DNA from: Yoonia vestfoldensis DSM 16212
GTDB lineage: Bacteria; Pseudomonadota; Alphaproteobacteria; Rhodobacterales; Rhodobacteraceae
Reading direction: 5' to 3'
DNA: 64,000 nt
Assembly (NCBI RefSeq): GCF_000382265.1
Contig: NZ_KB907980.1
Span: forward strand, 1-64,000
The notes under the pieces were generated by a model. The model did not search any database. It saw only the letters and a list, made by a program, of their open reading frames with translations, and had not been told where the DNA came from. The translations under genes and the position numbers were made by a program. This document shows, piece after piece, positions 1 to 6,635 of this stretch (position 1 is its first letter; each line of letters starts with the position of its first letter).

Positions 1-1109
1 ACGGCATAGATCTCGGCGATGCGGCGCAGGCCTTCGGCGGCGATCTGTGAGCCGTCGCGGTCAAAGACTTCCTTCAGCTTGCGGCGCGCGTGTGCCCAGC
101 AATGGGCCACGCGAATGGGATCGCCGCCCTTGCGGGTAGGCTTGGTCAGTCGGTTGTAGCCCTGGTATCCGTCGATCTGCAGGATGCCGTCAAAGCCGGT
201 GAGGAAGGTTTCGGCATTCTCGCCCGCTCGACCGGGTGCATAGAAGTAGACCACACCGGGTGGGTCCTCGCCGCCCCATGGCCGGTCATCGCGGGCCAGT
301 GCCCAGAGATAACCTGTCTTGGTTTTGCCGCGCCCTGGATCCAGCACCGGGGCGGTGGTTTCATCCATGAACAGCTTGTCGGATCGTTTCAGGTGTTCAG
401 CCAGCCGGTCGACGATGGGCTTAAGGTGGAATGCCGCCTTGCCAACCCAGTCGGCTAAGACAGCGCGGTGCAGATCGAGGCCAGCCCGCGTCAGGATCTG
501 GCTCTGACGATACAATGGCAGGTGGTCGGCATATTTGCTGACCAGCACATGGGCGATGCTGGCCTCGGTCGGCAACCCGCCCATGATCAGATGCGATGGT
601 ACTGGAGCCTGGGTCACGCCGTCGGTGCAGGTCCGGCAAGCGTATTTGGGGCGGACGGTGACAATCACACGCAACTGCGCCGGCACGATGTCCAGCCGCG
701 CGCTGCGATCTTCGCCAATCTTGTGCATGACACCGCAGCCACAGGGGCAGATCAGGCTGTCGGGTTCGATAATCTCTTCGATGCGCGGCAGTGCGGCCGG
801 TAGATTACCGATGATGCGTTTTGGCGCAGGCCTGGTTGCCGTTTTCTCACCTGTCTTGGCGGCCAGATGCTCCTTCTGCACCTCGACCTCGGCCAGTGCG
901 ATGGACAGATCCTCGAAGGCCAGCTGCCGCTCATCCTCGGTCAGCTTTTCCGACCGCTTGCCATGCAGGGCATGGTTCAGCTCGGCGATCAGATGCTGTT
1001 GGCGTTGGGTAATATCCTGAAGTGCTGCGATCGTTTTCATCAACGACGTAACCACCGCACGCTGCGCGGCAGGGATAGTGGAAAGGTCAATGACAGGCGT
1101 CTCAATCAT
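1..1109 (-). CDS. tnpC: IS66 family transposase TnpC, 3' end outside window
   Basis: This is the DDE transposase of the IS66 element. The visible N-terminal 369 residues begin with an N-terminal helical stretch (AALQDITQRQQHLIAEL), followed by the HGKRSEKL segment characteristic of IS66 transposases. Next comes a zinc-finger-like CPCGCG...CRTC module near residues 118-158, and then the start of the catalytic domain, where DETTAPVLDPG supplies an Asp. The frame is open to the window edge, so truncation is due only to the window. It lies 54 bases downstream of tnpB, and the start ATG is the first one in frame. The family assignment is secure; whether it is active cannot be judged without the rest. 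Confidence 0.88.
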   Translation of the reverse strand, partial: MIETPVIDLSTIPAAQRAVVTSLMKTIAALQDITQRQQHLIAELNHALHGKRSEKLTEDERQLAFEDLSIALAEVEVQKEHLAAKTGEKTATRPAPKRIIGNLPAALPRIEEIIEPDSLICPCGCGVMHKIGEDRSARLDIVPAQLRVIVTVRPKYACRTCTDGVTQAPVPSHLIMGGLPTEASIAHVLVSKYADHLPLYRQSQILTRAGLDLHRAVLADWVGKAAFHLKPIVDRLAEHLKRSDKLFMDETTAPVLDPGRGKTKTGYLWALARDDRPWGGEDPPGVVYFYAPGRAGENAETFLTGFDGILQIDGYQGYNRLTKPTRKGGDPIRVAHCWAHARRKLKEVFDRDGSQIAAEGLRRIAEIYA

Positions 1110-1163
1110 AGCCCGAGACTACGATAAAACCTCAGTAAAAACACGCAAAAGACAGCGCTTGAT

Positions 1164-1517
1164 TCATTCTGCCGCAGCCGGTGGGCGCATCTCCAATGCC
1201 TTGACCTTCCGCCAGTCCAGACCGGCAAATAGGGCCTCAAACTGGGCGTGGTTCAGCGTCATCATCCCGTCCTTGATCGCTGGCCAAGTGAAGGTCGTAT
1301 CTTCCAAACGCTTGTAAGCCATCACCAATCCGGTGCCATCCCAGTAGAGCAGCTTCAGCCGATCGGCACGGCGCGAGCGGAACACAAACACCGTGCCGGT
1401 GAATGGATCCTTGCGCAGCACCGACGACACGATCGCCGCCAGACCGTCATGACCTTTCCTGAAGTCGACAGGCTGCGTCGAGACCAGAACACGCACGCGG
1501 TTTGACGGGAACATCAT
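1164..1517 (-). CDS. tnpB: IS66 family accessory protein TnpB
   Basis: This is a 117-residue protein of the IS66 Orf2/TnpB family, needed with TnpA and TnpC for transposition in studied IS66 elements, although its molecular role is unclear. Recognition comes from the conserved VRVLVSTQPVDFRKGHDGL start, then FVFRSRRADRLKLLYWDGTG and KRLEDTTFTWP, spanning nearly the entire usual length. Its ATG overlaps the tnpA stop by four bases (1514-1517), which implies translational coupling. No disruption is visible. Confidence 0.93.
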   Translation of the reverse strand: MMFPSNRVRVLVSTQPVDFRKGHDGLAAIVSSVLRKDPFTGTVFVFRSRRADRLKLLYWDGTGLVMAYKRLEDTTFTWPAIKDGMMTLNHAQFEALFAGLDWRKVKALEMRPPAAAE

Positions 1518-1924
1518 AGGTTGGCTTCCAGGCCGCGCACGACCGATACAATCCGTTCCGCTGAGGCCCCGGCTTCCAGCCGGATCACGACTGCGCCCAT
1601 GACAATCTCCGGCCTATCCTCCGCACCCGTTTTACCAAGCGGGGCCTCGTCAACGGGTCCAACGATCAGAGACGCGAATTCCGCAGGATCTTCCGGCGCA
1701 GGTAGCACCAGCCGTCCGGTCCGCGCCAGCGTCCGCCAGGAGGACAGATGGTTCGCAGGCACACCATGCCGCAGCGCTACCGCATTCACAGTGCTGCCCG
1801 GCAACAGCGTCTCCGCCACGATCCGTGCTTTCAGCTCATCCGGCCATTTCCGGTTCCGACGACCCCGGCCGCCAACCGGGAGAACCTCCGATGTAGTCTC
1901 CATGGAGAAAATCCAGTCCAACAA
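1514..1924 (-). CDS. tnpA: IS66 family protein TnpA (Orf1)
   Basis: This is a 136-residue small protein with an N-terminal helix-turn-helix of the transposase-8/IS66 Orf1 kind: KWPDELKARIVAETLLPGS, then VNAVALRHGVPANHLSSWR. It probably binds the element ends. It is the first gene after the terminal repeat at 1987 and overlaps tnpB by four bases. An internal Met (METTSEV) at 1903 is an alternative start and would fit other family members slightly better. The C-terminal third (GAVVIRLEAGASAERIVSVVRGLE) matches the usual IS66 Orf1 tail. Confidence 0.88.
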   Translation of the reverse strand: MLDWIFSMETTSEVLPVGGRGRRNRKWPDELKARIVAETLLPGSTVNAVALRHGVPANHLSSWRTLARTGRLVLPAPEDPAEFASLIVGPVDEAPLGKTGAEDRPEIVMGAVVIRLEAGASAERIVSVVRGLEANL

Positions 1925-1970
1925 TCAACAGGGTCCAATGAACCCATCATGCTGACAGACGGAAGGTGTG

Positions 1971-1987
1971 GGGCAGGAAACGCTTAC
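1971..1987 (-). repeat. IS66 terminal inverted repeat
   Basis: Read on the minus strand, the sequence starts GTAAGCGTTTCCTGCCC. GTAAGCG is the common outermost heptamer of IS66 ends. It marks the exact junction with the IS3-like sequence that begins at 1988. The partner end is outside the window. Confidence 0.75.
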
Positions 1988-2256
1988 CGCAGAATGGCTT
2001 CATCGAAAGCTTCAATGGCAGCCTGAGAGACGAGCTGCTGAATGAGGAGATCTTCGACACGTTAGACGATGCCCGCCGCAAACTGGCCCTCTGGCGATAC
2101 GACTACAACAACGTCAGACCGCGTTCATCGCTGGGCAACTAAACACCCGCCGACGCGCGTCGAGCGCTTGAGCAATTTGAGGGCTCCGCGCACGACGCGC
2201 TTGCCCAAACTCACGACGAAGAATATGAAATCCAAACCCGCAAACTCTCGTTATGA
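1988..2256 (+). pseudogene. IS3-family transposase (OrfB) C-terminal remnant
   Basis: Reading from 1990 in frame gives QNGFIESFNGSLRDELLNE, the last part of an IS3-family integrase-like catalytic domain. It includes the ESF segment that carries the catalytic Glu of the D-D-E triad. The frame then hits a TAA at 2140-2142 where relatives read on through a Gln codon (SLGN-stop-TPADARRALEQFEG), and continues with typical C-terminal residues to a second stop at 2254-2256. The 5' part was separated by the IS66 insertion and lies left of the window, if it still exists. The nonsense change plus the insertion make it inactive. Confidence 0.85.
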
Positions 2257-2270
2257 ATGAGGGAGCCTCG

Positions 2271-2283
2271 GGGGGGCAGGTCA
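2271..2283 (-). repeat. IS3-family right terminal repeat
   Basis: On the minus strand this reads TGACCTGCCCCCC, a common outer end for IS3-family elements of the IS51/IS407 type. It sits 15 bases beyond the transposase stop and is directly continuous with the coding sequence of the PLD-like gene, so it defines the insertion point. The first three bases (TGA) supply the stop codon that now ends that gene. Confidence 0.65.
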
Positions 2284-3174
2284 CAAACCAGTTGCACCCC
2301 CCGGTAGAGTGGAGCCTGTCAGGGCGGCAGTACCTGATGTTGGCGCCGCTGCTCCTGGTGCTAACAATATATAGGGCGGAAAAGGACTCAACGGAGCCGA
2401 AGGCAATGCAACTGCCGCAGGAGCCACCGGGGCGACCGGAGCGGTACCTGGGCTTTTTGTTGAGACCGGCGTTGCTGGCGAACCCGGGGCAGTAGCAGTC
2501 GATTTACTTGGCAAAGGCGGAAACTTTACCAGGGGCTTAAGGCCGATCCCTGCTGCGCCGCCACCCGAGCCACTAGACGCAGGACGCGGTCGACGAGGTG
2601 CAGGAGGAACCCCCAGTACTCCTTTGGCAACTAGCGGCGGAATATCCGTTAAGCTTCGAACTGTTTCCACGTTTGGCCGAGTTCCATCAAACCAAGAATC
2701 GATAGACGCGGAAATTTCATCCAGTGGCGGGACCGGATCTCCGTCATGCGTGTCTAAGATCACACCGACTTCTACATTTAGTCCTGTGACGCCGGCCAAA
2801 GTCAGATTGGCGGAACCGACATATGCCGTCCGACTGCCGTCTTGGCGGGTGACATGATACACTTTCGGATGAAATAAGCCGCTTGTGTAACTGAGAATGC
2901 CAATTCTTGCATCTGCTCTAGGGCACCCAATTAGGTCCACCAAGACTTCAATATCTTTCTGGCCAGTTTCTCCGCCATTTGATCCCAAAACGCAGCTGAT
3001 TGGCAAACCCTGTGATGCCAGCCCCTGAATAAGCGGCAGCATGGGTGCCAAGCCATCTGAGCCGAAGTATCCAGACTGCCACCTTAGATGCCTGATATCC
3101 TCGGGCTTTAGGCTGGCCATCCAATCGCCTAGGGCGTGCGTCGCGTTTCGCGCTCCAGTATCGATGTATCTCAC
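2281..3174 (-). pseudogene. PLD-family nuclease-like protein, truncated by IS3 element
   Basis: The N-terminal ~185 residues form a phospholipase-D-superfamily domain. FHPKVYHV (H102, K104) and then AYVGSANLT (G120, S121, N123) make up one HKD-type half-site of the sort used by homodimeric PLD nucleases and some restriction endonucleases. After residue ~190 comes a Pro/Ala/Ser/Gly-rich linker to about residue 260, then a short ordered-looking segment (FPPYILLAPG, ALTGSTLPGGATGL) that stops abruptly at the IS3 end. The stop codon is therefore supplied by the transposon, and a C-terminal domain is probably missing. Lack of a signal peptide and the island location fit an intracellular nuclease, perhaps defence-related; substrate and partners are unknown. 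DNA codon bias here is less extreme than in the core genes to the right. Confidence 0.75.
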
Positions 3175-3510
3175 TCTGTAACTCCATGATCCTCCACGAT
3201 GCTTAAGCTACAGGTTGAATATCTGGGAACAAGAGCGCTTTCTCAGGATTCAGACATCGGCATCACTTACTACTCACGTGTCGCAACTCCGGAAACGTTC
3301 GAACTCGGTTCCGCCCGGTAGCGAGATGAACTTGCAAAATCACCTAAAGTTACCAGTCGACAAAAGATCGCAAAAGCAATGCATTAAAGCTGTTCACCGA
3401 AACAGCCGCCGTTAACAGGTCGAGAGAAAGTTGCGCTGAAGAGAAGGCTTTCACGCGTCTGGTCACAAGTGACGGTGTACAGCCCCTCCCGCATAACCCC
3501 CGAAAACAAC
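3175..3510. other. Gene-free stretch between truncated PLD gene and tRNA-Ser
   Basis: About 335 bases with no convincing coding sequence; the open frame at 3215-3415 has no family resemblance and no good ribosome site. It probably holds the promoter of the PLD-like gene and the island/chromosome junction. I looked for a repeated copy of the tRNA-Ser 3' end, which would mark an attachment site, and saw none. No integrase gene is visible. Confidence 0.5.
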
Positions 3511-3511
3511 G

Positions 3512-3534
3512 GAAAAATCCGGCCGCGCCCGGAT
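3512..3534 (-). terminator. Probable rho-independent terminator of tRNA-Ser
   Basis: On the minus strand, ATCCGG and CCGGAT pair around a short GC loop and are followed by a run of five T. It lies about 27 bases beyond the encoded CCA of the tRNA. Confidence 0.6.
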
Positions 3535-3560
3535 CGGGAGAACGCTTTCGTGAGGGCAAT

Positions 3561-3650
3561 TGGCGGACAGACAGGGATTCGAACCCTGGAGACGGTCTCC
3601 CGCCTACACACTTTCCAGGCGTGCGCCTTCGACCACTCGGCCACCTGTCC
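3561..3650 (-). tRNA. tRNA-Ser (anticodon GGA)
   Basis: On the minus strand the gene starts GGACAGGTGGCCGAGTGG and has a long variable arm, as expected for a class II serine tRNA. The anticodon loop reads CTGGAAA with GGA in the centre, so it decodes UCC/UCU. The T-arm is CAGGG-TTCGAAT-CCCTG, the acceptor strand TCTGTCC pairs with GGACAGG (one G-U), the discriminator is G and CCA is encoded at 3563-3561. Its 3' end faces the island that carries the IS elements and the PLD-like gene, the usual side for tRNA-targeted insertions. Confidence 0.95.
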
Positions 3651-3776
3651 GTGATGGGGGTTTAGCCGCAACTTGGCGGACTTTGCAAGACCCTCCGCAC
3701 GAATTGTTCTGCCTGTTTGCCCCCGCCCCTTTCGCCCGATATATTGACCTGATCCAAGCGGAGCCGAATTGCCCTG

Positions 3777-4919
3777 ATGCTGCATGATCCCCCCGAAGCG
3801 ACCACCCTGGAAAAGCGGTCCGAGACAGCCCGGCTGCAAACCGGCGCCTTGATCATCATCGCCTTTGCGGTCGTGTTGTTCCTGCGGGTGCAGGCGCGGT
3901 TCATCCTGATTTCACTGGCGACGGCGATCATCCTGTTCAGTCTGACAAGCGATGTGATCACTTTCATCGCGCGTCAGCGGATCGGGCCGTTGCGCATCCC
4001 CAACGCCATCGCAAGCATCGCCGCGATGGTGCTGATCGCAACGGCGCTGTTGTTGCTGACATCGGTGCTGCTGGCGCAGATCAACACGGTGCTGGTCACC
4101 ACGCTGGCCTATACCGAACGCGCGCCATCCGCGATCGCGTCGATGTTCAGCTGGCTGGGCGAGGATAGCGAGGCTGCAATCTTCAACGCCGTCCGGTCTA
4201 TTGATGCGTCAAACTATCTGCGGGGTGCCGCCAGCCAGGCCAGCGGGATCACGCAGGCCACGGTGCTGGTCATTCTTTTCGTCGGTTTCCTGTTCGCCGA
4301 ACGGGTGTGGTTCGACACCAAGCTTGAAAACTTCATCGGCGACAAGACGCAAGCGCGGCGCGTGCGCAAGATCATCCAGTCGATCATCCACCGCGTGAAT
4401 TATTACCTGCTGGTCAAGACCGTGATCAGCGTGATCACCGGCGGCATGATCTATGTGCTAGCCCGCGCGTTCCAGCTGGAACTGGCGGTATCCCTTGGCA
4501 TCATCACCTTCGTGCTGAACTTTATCCCCAATATCGGGTCGATCCTTGCCACGGGGCTGATCGCACTCGTGACCCATGTGCAACTGGGGGATCCGAACAC
4601 GACGCTGGCGATCTTCGTGATCGCGACCTGCATCCAGTTCCTGAACGGCAATGTCATCGACCCGATGCTGATGGGTCGTGCCTTGCGGTTGTCGTCCTTC
4701 GGGATCATCCTGTCGCTGGCCTTCTGGGGGGCTGTCTGGGGTATTCCGGGTATGTTCCTGTCGGTGCCGATCATGGTGATGCTGCTCGTGGTGTGCAGCC
4801 ATGTGCCCCATCTGCGCCCTTTTGCGATCCTTTTGTCGCGTGAAGGCCTGCCCGATACCGAACAGATGCTGAACGAAACCGCAGAACGTGACCTGTTCCA
4901 GAAGCCGCCAAAGCCCTAG
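3777..4919 (+). CDS. AI-2E family transporter (PerM/YdiK-like membrane protein)
   Basis: This 380-residue polytopic inner-membrane protein has about eight hydrophobic segments, with a soluble region near residues 115-165 between the first group and the rest. Family marks are the charged stretch before RVNYYLLVKTVISVITGG and the conserved ITFVLNFIPNIGSI and GNVIDPMLMGRALRLSSF blocks. The family takes its name from AI-2 export, but most members have no tested substrate and others act as Na+/H+ antiporters, so the substrate is open. It is the first core gene right of the tRNA-Ser and converges on the small membrane gene at 4916 with a four-base overlap. Confidence 0.88.
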   Translation: MLHDPPEATTLEKRSETARLQTGALIIIAFAVVLFLRVQARFILISLATAIILFSLTSDVITFIARQRIGPLRIPNAIASIAAMVLIATALLLLTSVLLAQINTVLVTTLAYTERAPSAIASMFSWLGEDSEAAIFNAVRSIDASNYLRGAASQASGITQATVLVILFVGFLFAERVWFDTKLENFIGDKTQARRVRKIIQSIIHRVNYYLLVKTVISVITGGMIYVLARAFQLELAVSLGIITFVLNFIPNIGSILATGLIALVTHVQLGDPNTTLAIFVIATCIQFLNGNVIDPMLMGRALRLSSFGIILSLAFWGAVWGIPGMFLSVPIMVMLLVVCSHVPHLRPFAILLSREGLPDTEQMLNETAERDLFQKPPKP

Positions 4920-5278
4920 CGGCGGCGCACCAGCACAAAGACCGCGCCGCCGATCACCTCGGCTGTGGCGGCGATCAGGATTGTGGCCTCCGCCTGCCCC
5001 ATGGTGAATTCGTAAACACCCGTCGCCGCGATCCCGAACCAGACGGTCGCCAGCCCATAGCAGACCCCGTCCCGCGCGGTCCCGACCGGCAGGCCACGCA
5101 GCAGCCAGAGCATGACCGCAAGCCCCGCGAACAAAGGTGCAGCGCGTCGTGCAAGAAAATCTGCGCCGTCACTTGGGGCGACACCATAGGTCGTGACATA
5201 GGCCCGCCCCGCGACCAGAAGGATCACGAAAAGCACAAGAAAAACGACGGCGGTGACGCCGGCGGCGATGCGGAACAT
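4916..5278 (-). CDS. Small membrane protein, function unknown
   Basis: The 120-residue protein has four predicted membrane segments (roughly residues 5-24, 46-63, 71-90 and 98-116) and ends in Arg-Arg-Arg. I do not recognise a named family with certainty; it resembles small four-helix DUF4345-type proteins in layout. It is the last gene of the leftward run that begins with trgA and follows the M35-type protease after 10 bases, so it is probably co-transcribed. Confidence 0.6.
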   Translation of the reverse strand: MFRIAAGVTAVVFLVLFVILLVAGRAYVTTYGVAPSDGADFLARRAAPLFAGLAVMLWLLRGLPVGTARDGVCYGLATVWFGIAATGVYEFTMGQAEATILIAATAEVIGGAVFVLVRRR

Positions 5279-5288
5279 GGCGCTTCTC

Positions 5289-5915
5289 CTATGGTGGGGC
5301 TTTGCCTGACACGGGCTGACTTGCGTAATAGATCACGTCTTCGGTGTAATATTGATAATTGTCCGCGTTCTCGATCGCCCGTGCGGGGTCGGTGCTGGCC
5401 ATCCGCGAACAGATACGGCGGGTATAGCAATGATCCTCGGTGCGGGCGACCGGTCGGAAATGCGACAATTCATGGACAAACGTCCCTTCGCGGGTGCCAT
5501 TGTTGCTGGCCGTTGTGCCGGGCCGTAGTGCTGTCAACGGCGGCAGGTCAAAGAATGACGGGCAAAGATAAATCCGGTAGGGTCGATGAGCATAGACCCA
5601 GGCATATTCACCATTACCACATCCGTCATCGCGGATGCTGTCGCATTGCACGGTGACTGCCCCGGTGCGGATCGCCCTGACGACCGCCTTGAGGTTCGCC
5701 CGCACAATTTCGGCGTTGTGGTCTGAATAGACCCCGAACCAGCGCGCATATTCCGGCGTGTCACCGACCGCCGTGGCGGCCATTGTCGTCAATGATTTGG
5801 CACTGTCCAGCGCCTCGCGGACGATCCGGTCATGGGCCGGGCTGCATTGCAGGACGGTCTGCGCAGCGGCGGATTGACCGACCAGCAAGAGCACAAGGAA
5901 AAGGATCGCACGCAT
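5289..5915 (-). CDS. Secreted M35-type (deuterolysin/aspzincin) metalloprotease-like protein
   Basis: The 208-residue protein has an N-terminal signal peptide (RAILFLVLLLVGQSAAAQ), so it is exported. The zinc site reads HELSH at residues 148-152, and a downstream Asp (RTEDHCY, D161) fits the third ligand of aspzincins. NADNYQYY near residue 183 is also typical of M35_2 lysine-specific endopeptidases, and several cysteines suggest disulphides. The gene sits three bases after alaX in a run whose other members are cytoplasmic or membrane proteins, an odd neighbour for a secreted protease. Substrate specificity is inferred from family only. Confidence 0.75.
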   Translation of the reverse strand: MRAILFLVLLLVGQSAAAQTVLQCSPAHDRIVREALDSAKSLTTMAATAVGDTPEYARWFGVYSDHNAEIVRANLKAVVRAIRTGAVTVQCDSIRDDGCGNGEYAWVYAHRPYRIYLCPSFFDLPPLTALRPGTTASNNGTREGTFVHELSHFRPVARTEDHCYTRRICSRMASTDPARAIENADNYQYYTEDVIYYASQPVSGKAPP

Positions 5916-5918
5916 GGC

Positions 5919-6635
5919 CTACTCCAGATGCAGATAGACGCGCCGGTTCTGGCGGCCTTTCTTTTCGATCTTGCCAATCCGCACGCGGCCGATCTCGGAC
6001 GTGTTGGCGACATGGGTTCCGCCGCAAGGTTGCAGGTCGGCGGTTTCTGAGCCGATCCCGATGCGAACCAGCCTGATCCGGCCCGACCCGCGCGGCGGTT
6101 GCACCGACATCGTCTTGATCAGATCGGGCTGCGCATCAAGCTGGGCATCGGTGATCCATTCCTCGGTCACGGCCATGTTGCAGGCAATGAGCCGGTTCAA
6201 CGCATCATCGAGCGCGTCTTTGTCTTCGGGGGCGTCCGGCATATCAAAATCAAGGCGGCCCTTGTCCGCCGCTATCGCACCGCCGGACACCGGCAGGGGA
6301 ATGACGACCGATAACAAATGCAACGCCGTATGCACCCGCATGTGCCGATGCCGGCGGTCCCAGTTCAACTTTTGCAACACGACCTGCCCGATGGCGGGCA
6401 AGGGTGCAGGTTCGGCAGGCAGCAGGATGATGCTGTCACCTTCGCCCTTGACGGCTGTCGCGATGTCAAGCGTCGCACCCGGCCAGGACAAGGTGCCGCT
6501 GTCACCCGGTTGCCCGCCCGATGTCGGATAGAACACAGTAGCATCAAGCACGATCCCCCCTTCGGTGGTGATCCCCAGCACGCGGCCTTCGGCCTGCCGC
6601 GCATATGCATCGTCACGAAACAGCGGTTTTGTCAT
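5919..6635 (-). CDS. Alanyl-tRNA editing protein AlaX
   Basis: This free-standing homologue of the AlaS editing domain hydrolyses mischarged Ser- or Gly-tRNA(Ala). The N-terminal half contains the YPTSGGQPGDSG segment shared with AlaS. The zinc site is made of HTALHLL (HxxxH, about residues 97-101) and CGGTH near residue 205. The chosen ATG at 6635 overlaps the mscS stop (ATGA), gives 238 residues and begins MTKPLFRDDAYARQ as in relatives; the longer frame upstream is a shadow of mscS. Full-length alaS is present at 56309, so this is an auxiliary proofreading factor. Confidence 0.92.
   Translation of the reverse strand: MTKPLFRDDAYARQAEGRVLGITTEGGIVLDATVFYPTSGGQPGDSGTLSWPGATLDIATAVKGEGDSIILLPAEPAPLPAIGQVVLQKLNWDRRHRHMRVHTALHLLSVVIPLPVSGGAIAADKGRLDFDMPDAPEDKDALDDALNRLIACNMAVTEEWITDAQLDAQPDLIKTMSVQPPRGSGRIRLVRIGIGSETADLQPCGGTHVANTSEIGRVRIGKIEKKGRQNRRVYLHLE

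Larger units (their letters stand above)
1..1987 (-). mobile_element. IS66-family insertion sequence (left part beyond window)
   Basis: The three classical IS66 genes (tnpA, tnpB, tnpC) lie in order on the minus strand. On that strand the element begins at 1987 with GTAAGCG followed by TTTCCTGCCCC, which is the usual start of IS66-family terminal repeats. The other end lies left of position 1. The element sits inside an IS3-family transposase gene whose C-terminal part resumes at 1988. The first eight bases outside it (1988-1995, CGCAGAAT) would be one copy of the 8-bp target duplication typical of IS66; the second copy is out of view. Confidence 0.88.

Noticed and set aside
3215-3415. Possible 66-residue gene between the PLD remnant and tRNA-Ser
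   Set aside because: No ribosome site, no recognisable domain and atypical composition; left as intergenic.
3561-3650. attL/attR duplication of tRNA-Ser
   Set aside because: No second copy of the tRNA 3' end was found in the window, and no integrase gene is visible.
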